This document shows positions 10,120-21,327 of a stretch of DNA of 64,000 nucleotides, one piece after another; position 1 is the first letter of the stretch; the number at the start of each line of letters is the position of its first letter. Made by a program: the position numbers and the translations under genes. The stretch is from assembly GCA_032622095.1 (NCBI GenBank), contig CP136064.1:274995614-275059613 (forward strand), in the 5' to 3' direction. The notes below the pieces were generated by a model that was given only the letters and a program-made list of their open reading frames with translations, did no database searches and had not been told where the DNA came from. The stretch comes from Siphonodentalium dalli (taxonomy: Eukaryota; Mollusca; Scaphopoda; Gadilida; Siphonodentaliidae).

Positions 10120-10984
10120 TTTGTTACGGTTCCTGATGATTGAAAATAATAATTTTTGTGACAAAATCACGCATAATTATAAATATCTTGAATATATTAA
10201 ACTTTCCTGAATGAACAGAGGCTGCAGAAGTGCCGTGTTATCGAAACCTGAACTCTAGACCACAATTAACTCGGTATTAGCGAGTTAACGCGTAAATATC
10301 AACATGTTACCACTGAAAATCAAGCCACGTGGACGCAATTTCTTTGTTTTTCGTGGCGTATAAAATATGAAACGCATTCTGAAGACAAACACTGACTATA
10401 TAGTGTACCCGTGTTATTCTTTTGTAAAATAGCTGAGAATGCATCCCGATAGGGGTTGATAATTGGGAGCTGCGACCTCGTAATCAACACGGGTACGTGT
10501 TACGGTTCTATTTCAAACCGATCATGGCTGTGACGGTTCTGTCCATGAGATTTATTCGAACGATTTCTGCACTTGGGTCCGAAAATCGTCTTGTGTATCT
10601 GACATTTTAAACCAGATAATGACTGTAGCTTATGTAATTTGCATAACAGAACAGGTATTTTAAGAAATAACACAATAAATACCTAATACGGGAGATTAAG
10701 TGACATTAATAGGCAGAAATAAAATATTGAAAGTCCCGATGAGTATAGTATCATAATCATGCCCGCCTATATAAATGACCAATGGTAATATAAATCTACC
10801 CTAATATGATATGTTATATTCATTTACTTAATCTGGGCATTATTGAAAGATCCAGGTGTGACAATATTTCAATGCCAGCGCCATCATATTTCCTCCTCTG
10901 AATTCCGCCTGAGGGACATTTACACATGTTTGTCGCCCAGACATGAATATAACTTATGAAATCACGATCAACTGAATCACTGAT
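10120..10984. other. No gene seen; LINE 3' flank
   Basis: AT-rich non-coding sequence. Positions 10044-10142 match the reverse complement of about 15385-15485, so this is a dispersed repeat, possibly the 3' UTR of the neighbouring LINE family. Nothing else is recognisable. Confidence 0.5.
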
Positions 10985-11810
10985 AGGTTATGACGTGATT
11001 GGGGTGATGGGGGGGGGGGGGGGTGGTTGGGGAGGGGGTGCTTAATTGGTGTCTATCCCCAACTTTGGTCAAACTGTTCAACAGTTACAAATTTCTTATC
11101 TTATAATAGATTGGTTTGAAATTTAACACCAACAATATGTTGAAATTGTTCTCTTAATTTGATTTGACAACAATTTAATAGTGGGGATTTTGTCGTTTTT
11201 AGACTAACATTTGCATACTTTCCTACACTTTAAACATGTAATCAACCATATTTGACATATACAAATGGACACCTCTTCTTTAGAGTTGATCCAAAACTCA
11301 TGTTGGGTGGACATGAAGTAGGGAGCAGGTGTGATCTAGTTATTGGCTTAATGGACAAATAATCTAATTCCATTTAATTAGTATGCTTTGTATTAAATAA
11401 TTTATGCTATTTTGCAAAATAAATCATCTCTCTCTCTCCATCTGTTGGGAACATTTCCAATCTTGTGGGGGTGGGGGTGCCAGGTTGGAAACTTCCAACA
11501 CTTGGAAATCTTGAAGCCAGTCTATATGTTTTTTGCAATTTTCAGGTTCAGATATCCACATTTTCTCACTGGGCCCATGTATCCTGAGTTTCGCCCCCGG
11601 TTTGAATGGTGGCCAATCAAAGGCTACTGATAAATTCACTTCAGAATGGTATACAATCTAGAGCTAGAATGTGTCATGCAGTTGGGGAAAACCAAAGCTC
11701 ATGCCTTGTGCATGAGTTTGGTCTGTTTCAAGGGGATGGTGCGGTTGGAAATTCCAAGGTGGACGCCCCAACATTGGATACCCTCCAGCCCACGTCCCTG
11801 CTCACTTGAC
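10985..11810 (+). mobile_element. Decayed hAT-like element (same family as 51923-53153)
   Basis: Shares with 51923-53153 and 60176-60921 a poly-G tract after the left end, an ACACCAACAAT...GTTGAAA block, repeated TTGGAAA/TTTCCAAC words and the right end GTGGACGCCCC...ACGTCCCTG (ends 11810). The left terminus is degenerate. No transposase ORF is visible, so it is non-autonomous. Confidence 0.6.
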
Positions 11811-12480
11811 ACGTTAGTAGCGAGGAATAATAATGTGCCTTGTAATAGCCAGGTTCAGACACCCATAACACTAATTTTTAATGATTCATTTGTATGAATG
11901 TTTAGCTAATAATTCAAACAATCTGTTACTTCATGTTGAATTTAATAGCTGAGCTTTCCTACAAATGAATCAATAGGATTCAAGTCGCTGCTCTTTATAG
12001 CACATTTATTCATCAAAGAATTAACATCCATATAATAATATTTGTAACTGCATGATTCTTTTCTCTTTTTTATATGTTACTGCTTGTTGAAATTAATAGC
12101 TAAGAATTCCTACAAATTAATCAATATGATTCAAGTCAATTCTCATTACAGCGCATTTAGTAACCAAAGGTTTAACATCCATGTAATAATATTTGTAACT
12201 GTAGGATTCTTTGCTTTTTTATATCTTTTATTAAAAAATCAGAGATCCCTAGTCAATCTAAAATATGATTGAATGGAAGATTACCGTGCTTGTATATGCT
12301 TTAATAGCTGCATATTCTAGAATTCTAGAATTTAACCTAGATAATCAGCATCCAGCAAGCGGATGTCCGACATAAACTTCATAAACTGCGTAATCAGAGC
12401 ATTGTATGGGTGTCAACTAACTTTTAACGTCTTATTTTTGGCTTTTTGTTGAGTAAAATACGTCTACGAAAATAGACAAC
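11811..12480. other. No gene; diverged tandem duplication of about 150 bp
   Basis: About 11924-12062 and 12078-12210 are diverged direct copies sharing TTCCTACAAAT, GATTCAAGTC and TAATAATATTTGTAACTG. Otherwise nothing is recognised up to the first CTAG end of the HINE array. Confidence 0.55.
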
Positions 12481-13043
12481 ACTAGCCGATGTGCCCGGCC
12501 CTCTTCGTCCGGGCTATTTAGGGATTTTTTTGTGATCGTCTCCGCCTGGGCAAACTATTGTTCGATCGGCCCGGAAACATGCCTATATGAGCGAATATGG
12601 TCAAGGTTAAGGACATGGTCGCACGTGAAATTGGACCCACCCAAATTGTTCACGGGATCAACGTAGGCCTACATTATACCAAATTTGAGTCGGATTGGTC
12701 GAGGTCCAGAAACATGCCTATATGAGCGTATATGAGCGAGGTCAAGGTCAAGGACACGGTCGCAAGTGAAATTGGACCCGCCCATATTGTTCCCGTGATC
12801 AAAGTAGAACCAGCTACCAAATTTGAGTGGGATCGGTCGAGGTCCAGAAACATGCCTATATGAGCGTATTTGAGCGAGGTCAAGGTCAAGGACACGGACG
12901 CACGTGAAATTGGACCCGCCCATATTTCTCCCCGGATCAAAGTAGGCCTACACACCAAATTTGAGTCGGATCGGTCGATCAGTTTTTCGAGTCTATAACA
13001 CAAATACATACATACAGACAGAAGTTCCAAAAATATAATATAG
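12481..13043 (-). mobile_element. HINE-like (non-autonomous Helentron) element 1
   Basis: Begins on the plus strand with ACTAGC and a short hairpin (GCCC...CTTCGTCCGGGC), and ends with a run of CATACAGACAGA followed by AAATATAATATAGA. Read on the minus strand this is the DINE/HINE plan: a 5' end with (TGTC)n microsatellite, a core, then a 3' hairpin and terminal CTAG. The core is three diverged units of about 128 bp with CCAGAAACATGCCTATATGA and GAAATTGGACCCGCCCATAT. No coding sequence. Confidence 0.7.
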
Positions 13044-13577
13044 ACTAGCCGATGAGCCCGACGTTGTCCGGGCTATTCAAAAACCAAATTTCAAGTCGAT
13101 AGCTCCACCCGTTTCCGAGATCTGGTCTGCGCATGCGCGAAGCTGGCGTCGCACGGGCTCGGCGACCCGATAAAATTGGTATCCGGCGCAAGTTACATTC
13201 ACATACCAAATTTCAAGTCGATAGCTCAACCCGTTTCCGAGATCTCGTCTGCGCATGCGCGAAGCTGGCGTCGCACGGGCTCGGCGACCCAAATTTCACG
13301 TCGATAGCTCCACCCGTTTCCGAGATCTGGTCTGCGCATGCGCGAAGCTGGCGTCGCACGGGCTCGGCGACCCGATACAATTTGTACCCGGCGCAAGATA
13401 CTTTCACATAGCAAATTTCAAGTCGATAGCTTCACCCGTTTCCGATATCTCGTCTGCGCATGCGCTGCACGGGCGTCGCACGGGCTCGCCAATACGACAA
13501 CGACCACCGCCTGGTCAAACTACACATACGTACCAAGTTTCGTCCCGATCGGTCGAGAATCGTAGATTTGTATAAAG

Positions 13578-13611
<34 letters not shown>

Positions 13612-13632
13612 TTGTTTCAAAATATATAAGAG
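13044..13632 (-). mobile_element. HINE/pearl-like element 2 with 122-bp core repeats
   Basis: Starts ACTAGCCGATGAGCCCGACG with the CCCGACGTTGTCCGGG hairpin, contains four 122-bp core units (one shortened to about 82 bp), and ends in (ACAG)n and ATATATAAGAG. The unit has CAAATTTCAAGTCGATAGCT and TGCGCATGCGC. This layout, with a hairpin end, tandem core repeats and a tetranucleotide microsatellite, is that described for pearl elements of bivalves. Joined directly to the next copy. Confidence 0.75.
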
Positions 13633-14255
13633 ACTAGCCAATGAGCCCGACGTTGTCCGGGCTATTCAAAAACCAAATTTCAAGTCGATAGCTCCACCCG
13701 TTTCCGAGATCTCGTCTGCGCATGCGCGAAGCTGGCGTCACACGGGCTCGGCGACCCGATAAAATTCGTATCCGGGACAAGATACATTCACATAGCAAAT
13801 TTCAAGTCGATAGCTCCACCCGTTTCCGAGATCTCGTCTGCGCATGCGCGAAGCTGGCGTCGCACGGGCTCGGCGACCCGATAAAATTCGTATCCGGGGC
13901 AAGATATATTGACATACCAAATTTCAAGTCGATAGCTCCACCCTTTCCGAGATCTCGTCTGCGCATGCGCGAAGCTGGCGTCGCACGGGCTCGGCGATCC
14001 GATAAAATTCGTATCCGGGGCAAGATACATTCACATAGCAAATTTCAAGTCGATAGCTCCACCCGTTTCCGAGATCTCGTCTGCGCATGCGCTGCACGGG
14101 CGCCGCACGGGCTCGCCAATACGACAACGTCCACCGCCTGGTCAAACTACACACACGTACCAAGTTTCGTCCCGATCGGTCGAGAATCGTAGATTTGTAT
14201 CAATGACAGACAAACATACAGACATACAAACAGAGGTCTTCAAAATATATATGAG
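13633..14255 (-). mobile_element. HINE/pearl-like element 3
   Basis: Head-to-tail neighbour of element 2 with the same left hairpin and the same right end (GTCTTCAAAATATATATGAG). It has four core units at 122, 122 and 121-bp spacing (CAAATTTCAAGTCGATAGCT at 13674, 13796, 13918 and 14039). The last unit has the variant GCGCATGCGCTGCACGGGC followed by a unique tail. Confidence 0.75.
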
Positions 14256-14822
14256 ACTAGCCGATGAGCCCGACGTTGTCCGGGCTATTCAAAAACCAAT
14301 TTTCAAGTCGATAGCTCTACCCAGCCCGACGTTGTCCGGGCTATTCAAAAACCAAATTTCAAGTCGATAGCTGTACCCGTTTCCTAGATCTGGTCTGCAC
14401 ATGCGCGAAGTTATCGTCGCACGGGCTCGGCGATCCGATAAAATTCGTATCCGAGGCAAGATACATTCACATACCAAATTTCAAGTCGATAGCTCCACCC
14501 GTTTCCGAGATCTCATCTGCGCATGCGCGAAGCTGGCGTCACACGGGCTTGGCGACCCGATAAAATTCGTATCCGGGGCAAGATACATTCACATACCAAA
14601 TTTCAAGTCGATAGCTCCACCCGTTTCCAAGATCTCGTCTGCGCATGCGCGAAGCGGGCACCGCACGGGCTCGCCAATACGACAACGTCCACCGCCTGAT
14701 CAAACTACACACACGTACCAAGTTTCGTCCCGATCGGTCGAGAATCGTAGATTTGTATCAATGACAGACAAACATACAGACAGACAGACAGACAAACAGA
14801 GGTCTTCAAAATATATATGAGA
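14256..14822 (-). mobile_element. HINE/pearl-like element 4
   Basis: Fourth member of the array. The hairpin segment CCCGACGTTGTCCGGG occurs twice (near 14268 and 14326), so the left part has an internal duplication of about 55 bp. Core units follow at 14354, 14476 and 14598. It ends with (ACAG)n and ATATATATGAGA at about 14822, where unique sequence resumes. Confidence 0.75.
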
Positions 14823-15720
14823 TAAAATACAAGACAGATAACTCTATATATACCCCGTCTACGCTCACGTCTAAGTCCAGCGCAATGAAATTTCACTATT
14901 GTTAACCGGCTGTTGACTCATGGAAATGTCGGGCCTGCAAAACGCGTTATTTTTCAAACTAGCTGGCGACTTTGTGAATTTTGATAGGCGTAACACAGCT
15001 TATTGGATAAGCATAGAAAGGCAGTGTAATTCGTCGAAATTAATGACAAGTGGTGCAAATTTCAACTTAATGCATAGTTTGTTGTGTTTATCTTTGTATA
15101 CTTTCACAAAATTGGCAGTTTGAACCATGTACCATGGCAAATATTAGCAATACCCGTATAGAACGATTAATGGGGATAGAACCGACTCGATCAGGAGAGA
15201 ACCCAAACAATAACCAAAATTCGCGGTTCTTGTCGTTGTTATGACTCGCACAATGAATTTTTCGTTATTAGCACGCTCATTGGTGCCACAGATTGTTATG
15301 GGATCGAAAATAACTAATCGAATTATCACCTAGATGCCTCAAAATTGCGTTTTAACTGTCAAAAAGTCGTGAAAATGTATAATTTCGATCAGCAAGAACC
15401 GTCACAAATCAGGCAAGAACCATCACAAACCGGCGATAGAACGATTTGCGATGTAACAGTTCCTACACAGTGTCTGACAGTGTTGATTCGAAAGGGTGTG
15501 TATGGTTTTTCGTGTAAGAATTTATACATCTTTAAACAGTATTTTGAATGCTATTTGTAACTCATATCTGATCTATCGGTCTAATTTATTCAATCATTGG
15601 AATTAACTTCTTTATATTTAATTTGTAATTATATGTTGTATGTATGACTATATATGGGCATATCTTGCCTGAAATAAACAATACAATTACATGTCGATCT
15701 GGGTTGAATCAGTGGGAGTT
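14823..15720. other. No gene; dispersed repeat fragment
   Basis: About 15385-15485 is the reverse complement of 10044-10142. A stretch near 15650-15680 (GCATATCTTGCCTGAAATAA) looks like a LINE 3' end. Several short ORFs are present but have no recognisable content. Confidence 0.45.
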
Positions 15721-15842
15721 GATACATCTGGGGGGGGGTTAAATTGTTGTATTGGGGTGGGGTGGGGGGGGGGGGGTGGAGGGGTGTGCGGTATGTTTAC
15801 GGGTGGGGTGGGGGGGGGGGGGGGGGGTGGGGGGTGGAGAGG
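15721..15842 (+). repeat. G-rich tract with several long poly-G runs
   Basis: At least four runs of 6-15 consecutive G separated by short T/A/C spacers, so the plus strand satisfies the basic G-quadruplex pattern many times over. The complementary strand reads as polyproline in an ORF (15687-16217), which is a composition artefact and not a gene. Confidence 0.85.
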
Positions 15843-15879
15843 TATTAATTTATGGTTCATGTTCATACTCGTTGTGTTT

Positions 15880-16689
15880 ATATTATTTATATAGTACAGC
15901 TTGTTTATTTGAGTTATCAGTTTGCAGATTCCACGCACCACCTTCGCTGTTGGGTTGTTAAATAGTTGCGCTAATTTCCAGTTACTCGGGTGTGTGTAGT
16001 AATATTTTGCAATATATTTTCGCCTTAAGGGTACGTTCACACACTGGCAAGTTTGCACGGTATGGTTTGCAGGCATTTTGTCGTAGAAAACGATCTGGTG
16101 CCAGAATATGAACGGAAACAAGCACATGAAGTGCAGCTGTACCACAGCTGTACATGCGAAGTAAAATCTCCATAGTTCCACCTGTGCTACCGGAATTTGC
16201 CTGTAAATATCATGCAATTATCTATATAGCAAGAATAAATCATACAGGTATTTGAAGGCACATTACAGTAGCACCGTTACAAGTGCAACTACATAACTTT
16301 TACTTCTCATGTCGCTTTGGTAAAGATGCATGTTATGTGCATCTTTCCGTTCATATTCTGGCACCATGTGGTTTTCTATGACGAAATGCCCGCAAAAACA
16401 TACCGTGCAAACTTGCCAGCGTATGAACGTACCCTAAATCGTCCAAGGCGCCGCATTCAAGAAGTGTGTGTAGTTCATTACCTGGAGAGTCTTTTTCGCA
16501 CCATTTGCAATGTTTTTCATCATCGGGTAAGTTCATCCAGTCTCCTGTTTCTATTGGTAAGCGATGATTTCGAGTACGAAATTTAAAAATTATAATAGAA
16601 TCCTTTGTTTGCAATTTCGAAAAATATACCTCTTCTCGGTAGATTGTTTTGATGTATCGATAGGTAATATACTTATCAGATGAATACAA
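15880..16689 (-). pseudogene. LINE ORF2 C-terminus interrupted by a MITE
   Basis: Minus-strand reading gives FRTRNHRLPIETGDW and a CKWC...ELHTLLEC zinc-binding motif typical of LINE C-termini, up to LDDL at 16435. After skipping the MITE it continues in frame as RRKYIAKYYYTHPSNWKL and KVVRGICKLITQI to about 15880. No stop is seen across the join. The N-terminal RT domain is absent, so this is a 3' fragment. Confidence 0.7.
16029..16434 (+). mobile_element. Harbinger-like MITE, compact copy
   Basis: Inverted termini GGGTACGTTCACACACTGGC (left) and its near complement on the right continue as an imperfect inverted repeat of roughly 120 bp. The flanks are TAA on both sides (16026-16028, 16435-16437), and removing the element plus one TAA restores the LINE reading frame. 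A 3-bp TAA/TTA duplication suits the PIF/Harbinger superfamily. The centre has a single GCAAGAATAAATCATACAGG unit, the apparent seed of the arrays at 27.4-31.6 kb. Confidence 0.85.
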
Positions 16690-16854
16690 TGTTTGCCACC
16701 AACTTGAATATAAAGATCTTGAAGTTGTTCTTTTGTAACAATGTTAAGGGATATGGTGGTCACCTTTTAACTTGGTTATGAACCCATGACCCATAACTCA
16801 TCTCAGCCCAATGTTGATCAGCAGGCATGACATGAACATTCTCGAATACATGAC

Positions 16855-18045
16855 ACTAGCAGGTGACCCGACTTCGTCCGGGCTTTGACCTTGAATTGAC
16901 CATTTTGACGGTCAAGGTCAGGTCGGGGTAACGATTTGACCCGTCCAAAACAATCCCCGGACAAAAGCACCCATAGGTATAAAATTTCGTCGAAATCCGT
17001 CCGTTTTACCCGATTTCACTTTGAATTGACCATTTTAAAGGTCAAGTCGGGGTCACGGTTTTACCCGTCGAAAACACTCCCCCGACAAAAGTATCCCTAG
17101 GTATCAAATTTCGTCAAAATCCGTTAATTTGAGTTAATTATGCCTTTTTAATCAAGAGAAATGATGGTACCCGTCCTATGATGGTACCCGTCCCTAAAAG
17201 AGGTACGTTTGTGGGTACCCGTTTCAAGGTGAAGATCACCTCGGGCGGAAAAACTTACCCGATGAAAATCTCCCCCGTTCCTTGGAATTACGAAGACAGA
17301 CATAAGAACAGAAAACGTTGTTAAATTCATCAAGAAAACGTGGTTAAATTCATCAAATGAGACCTGCAACGTGTGTGAAATCAGATTGCGGAGAACGCCA
17401 GAACCAGAGCGAGTGGACAGAACTCTGCTGCAACGTGTGTGAAATCAGACTGCGGAGTCATGTCAACATGGAAGGCAAGAGTATATGTAGAATTGTCAAA
17501 AGTAAAGTGTGAGAGAAGTTCAACAGCGACAACAAAATTATGTAGAGAGCAGCAGAAATTAGTGGCAAATGTTATCAAATGAGACCTGCAACGTGTGTGA
17601 AATCAGACTGCAACGTGTGTGAAATCAGCGACAACAGAACTCTGCTGCAACGTCTGTGAAATCAGACTGCAGAGAACGTCAAAACCAGAGCGAGTGGACA
17701 TAATAAACAAAACCAAATATGGACAGAATAAAGAGCGTTATTCAGTGAACAAGACCAAATATGGAAAATAGCTTGCAAACAGCCGTAGGCGCAAATTTGG
17801 ACAGAATAAAGAGCGTTATTCGGTTAGCAATACCAAATATCGATTGTGTTAACCACTCCCTGCCAAGGACGATGACAGGGGGCATGGAGAAGGAGTGCTC
17901 GGACGTTCTCAAAAGCGATCCGATGACCATTCCCGTGTTTTTGTTACCCTTATATAGCAAGTTTGGGCTAAATCCGTCCGGCAGTTTTCCCGGCCATGGC
18001 TAACAGACAGACAGACAAAAAGAAGTCCCAAAAATATATATTAGA
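16855..18045 (-). mobile_element. HINE-like element with internal repeats
   Basis: Left end ACTAGC with a CCCGACTTCGTCCGGG hairpin, right end CAGACAGACAGAC...AAATATATATTAGA. Near the left end, two units of about 120 bp contain GTCGGGGT and GACAAAAGTA. Positions 17350-17700 carry about five copies of CTGCAACGTGTGTGAAATCA. No convincing ORF. Confidence 0.7.
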
Positions 18046-18559
18046 TTATTTATGGGTAGTTGCCTTTCTAAATGAAACTAATCAATAAACTTCACGAATC
18101 AAGAATCATTAAGTTTCCCCTCACTGCGTGTCTTAGGAGTGTAATAAAATATAAAATACCCGACGCAGGGACAACCAGACCCGATCGACATGGTTCAACC
18201 CGACACAAATTAAGTATACAATCTAACTCTCTCAACTTTATTTAAAATTTGAATAAAATATATGGGAAAACACGAGGATAGACACTTGTAGTAGTGATAC
18301 ATACATCTGGACATAAACAGAAGGTGGTATGCTTTAGTGACGTTGCCAATGTGATCCAACATGAATAACAATATAGATATAAACTATACCAATTTGGAAC
18401 CGGAAATCACATATATGAAAGATTGTGCACATTTAAAGGCAACTTAGAGCAATCACGTAGTTTATTCGTGTTTTAAAATATGAATTTCGAAGAAAATATC
18501 AAGAAAAAATTGTGAATACGACACAAAAATATTTGATCAAAACATGGGACAACCTAGTT
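18046..18559. other. No gene seen
   Basis: AT-rich single-copy-looking sequence between a HINE and a satellite. No ORF, hairpin or repeat was recognised. Confidence 0.5.
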
Positions 18560-19415
18560 AAATATTCATCTCTTACGATCAGATTATCTTCCCCATAGTG
18601 TTGAGTCTGGCCCCTTACGATCAGATTATCTTCCCTATAGAGTTGAGTCTGGCCCCTTACGATCAGATTATCTTCCCTATAGAGTTGAGTCTGGCCCCTA
18701 ACGATCAGATTATCTTCCCCATAGTGTTGAGTCTGGCCCCTAACGATCAGATTATCTTCCCTATAGAGTTGAGTCTTCCCTATAGAGTTGAGTCTTCCCT
18801 ATAGAGTTGAGTCTTCCCTATAGAGTTATCTTCCCTATAGAGTTATCTTCCCTTTATAGTTATCTTCCCTATAGAGTTATCTTCCCCATAGAGTTATCTT
18901 CCCTATAGAGTTATCTTCCCTATAGAGTTATCTTCCCTATATAGTTATCTTCCCTATAGAGTTGAGTCTTCCCTATAGAGTTGCGTCTTCCCTATAGAGT
19001 TGAGTCTTCCCTATAGAGTTGAGTCTTCCCTATAGAGTTATCTTCCCTGTAGAGTTGAGTCTTCCCTATAGAGTTATCTTCCCTATAGAGTTATCTTTCC
19101 TATAGAGTTATCTTCCCTATATAGTTATCTTCCCCATATAGTTATCTTCCCCATAGAGTTATCTTCCCTATAGAGTTATCTTCCATATAGAGTTAGAGTT
19201 ATCTTCCCTATAGAGTTAGAGTTATCTTCCCTATAGAGTTATCTTCCCTATAGAGTTATCTTCCCTATAGAGTTATCTTCCCTATAGAGTTATCTTCCAT
19301 ATAGAGTTATCTTCCCTATAGAGTTATCTTCCCTATAGAGTTATAGAGTTATCTTCCCTATAGAGTTATCTTCCCTATAGAGTTATCTTCCCTATAGAGT
19401 TGAGTCTGGCCCAGT
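18560..19415 (+). repeat. Satellite of 42-bp units passing into 17-bp units
   Basis: The left part has about five 42-bp units containing GAGTCTGGCCCCTTACGATC. The right part is a long run of the 17-bp unit AGTTATCTTCCCTATAG with 19-bp GAGTC variants. The 17-bp unit is a subset of the 42-bp unit, so the short array probably arose from it. The short ORF across the left part is an artefact. Confidence 0.9.
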
Positions 19416-19430
19416 AGTAATCGTTTATAA

Positions 19431-19828
19431 TTAACCCTTTACCCAACAAAATGGCCAAAACCGGCCAAATAAAGCTTCAACAGTTTAAAATATCTTCGGT
19501 CTGTCTCAATAGAACCATACACATATGGATATCATTGGAACCGGCTCCTTGACCACATTGTGATAGTTACAGTTATGCCCTGTGCCAATGCATTCTCTTA
19601 TATATGCGAGTCGACCATAGGTCGCCTCGCATATATAAGAGAATGCATTGGCCTAAACAAACTTTTTTTAACACTTTTTACCATTTTTTCTTACATTCTT
19701 TAACAATTTTATAATTTTTAATGTGTTAAGCCAATGTATTCTCTTATATATGCGAGGCGACCTATGGTCGACTCGCATATATAAGAGAATGCATTGGCAC
19801 AGGGCCGTTCTGTTGGGTAAAGGGTTAA
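19431..19828 (+). mobile_element. TTAA-targeting MITE (piggyBac-like), full copy
   Basis: Ends TTAACCCTTTACCCAACA and TGTTGGGTAAAGGGTTAA. Inside are two copies of a 68-70-bp hairpin (CCAATGCATTCTCTTATATA ... its complement) separated by a TTTAACACTTTTTACC spacer, and a subterminal GGCCAAAACCGGCC. TTAA flanks both ends. The empty-site comparison at 22290/22986 shows TTAA is the target duplication. Confidence 0.9.
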
Positions 19829-21158
19829 CCAAGTTGTCATTTTCTTAATATTCTCACCTATTTATCGCGTTGCTTAACCATAATCCTCGGAAATGTAATC
19901 AAGAGTGCTTTAAAATATGAATCTACAATGTAAAAAAAGTTTGTTCTCTATATATGCCTTGTTAGCACTGTCCACAAAGGCAACATGCTATTTCGGTTTA
20001 TGTATTTTGTAGGAATAAACCACTTTATTATGTCTTTATAGCCAAATATATTATATAATATACCCAAATCTTCAGTTGTTTCAGTGTATTATTCACAGAC
20101 AAGGGTAATTGTACGTGTGTATTTTTAAAATCTGGTTTTATACAAACATATATTGTTGTAATTGTGGTCCGGAAGAGGTAGATATTCTTTAACAAATAAC
20201 AATACAAAAATTTCCCATTATGTATAACTGAAAATATGTCTCAATTTCAGATACAGTGTAATTGACTCTCGAACGTACCTAATTGTTGTCGCTTAATCGG
20301 ACCAAAAACTGTTGGTCAAAGGTCACTCACGTGCGTTAAAAATAGACCATGAACATTCCAAGAGTGAGAAACCATTTTTGTCAACACTTGGGTAACAAAT
20401 GTGTATTTATTGATACATGAAAATGTTTTTGTTCGGTTTCGTTGACAACATGTTAAGCGACATATCCTCTTCACATGAGCAACATTTAATTGCACAAAAT
20501 AGTTCTCATTTTAATCTTACGCATTATGGCACAGACCCAGGACGCCACCTGGTGGAGTACAGCTACATCATACATAGGAGGTGGCAGCGTCATTGGGAAC
20601 AACTCTAATCAGAACATCTGGACAACCAGTCCCAAAATACACCCCGGTCGGGTTGTCATTGCCTGCATGGCCTGGGTCGGGTTATCTCGCTTGCCTCTTG
20701 AACAATATAATTCCTACACTTCAATGCATTTATGCACTTTTATGAGACTGGCAATATAATGGTTTGTCACCGGAAATGGAACCACCACTAATTGTAAAAT
20801 GTCAATAACACATATTGGAATTTTTATCACTGACTATACATGAGTAATGGGTATTTACTCATGGCATCTATTCGTGGGATTTATGTACACATTTTGATCT
20901 AATGACTTCCGTTCTGCGTTTACTATCAATGGACCTCTATTGGGTCGAGGGACACGTGGGTAATGTTATTAAAGTCATATGGAGCACCCCACTCCATCGA
21001 GAAATTCATTCAATAATGTCAAATTAGTTGTTTTCATCAATTTTATACCCAAGCACTGGTATAAAACGCCCAATGGATCGCAATTGACAAAATACTTATT
21101 CCCGCACACTCTACAGGTGTGAGCACTTCTCGCTTATACATTTCCAATCAAAATATGC
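19829..21158. other. No certain gene; one exon-like stretch
   Basis: Mostly AT-rich unique sequence. The only notable part is 20526-20759, an open frame of higher GC content starting MAQTQDATWWSTATSYIGG and running to RVVIACMAWVGLSRL. I do not recognise it and see no clear splice sites or neighbours to support a gene. Confidence 0.3.
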
Positions 21159-21327
21159 TTAACCCTTTCAGTGCCAAGTCCGATTTTTGTATCAACCCAT
21201 ATTTCCTTGATCATTTTTCAAATTTATTGATTATAATAATGTGATACATTGATGGAAAGAGCTCTTGAAAAATGATCAAGGAAATATGGGTTGATACAAA
21301 AATCGGACTTGGCACTGAAAGGGTTAA
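21159..21327 (+). mobile_element. 169-bp hairpin MITE with TTAA ends
   Basis: TTAACCCTTTCAGTGCCAAG at the left is matched by its complement at the right, and the arms extend to about 60 bp each. The TTAACCCTTT start is shared with the 398-bp MITE, suggesting use of a related transposase. No coding capacity. Confidence 0.85.

Noticed and set aside
13133-14820. Basic proteins with repeated FQVDSSTRFRDLVCACAK
   Set aside because: They are translations of the 122-bp HINE core in several frames on both strands; no constant start or stop.
15687-16217. Polyproline protein gene on the minus strand
   Set aside because: The proline run is the complement of poly-G. The useful part of the frame is a LINE C-terminus plus MITE sequence.
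18598-18804. LSLAPYDQIIFPIE repeat ORF
   Set aside because: The 42-bp unit is a multiple of three and stays open by chance; only about five units.
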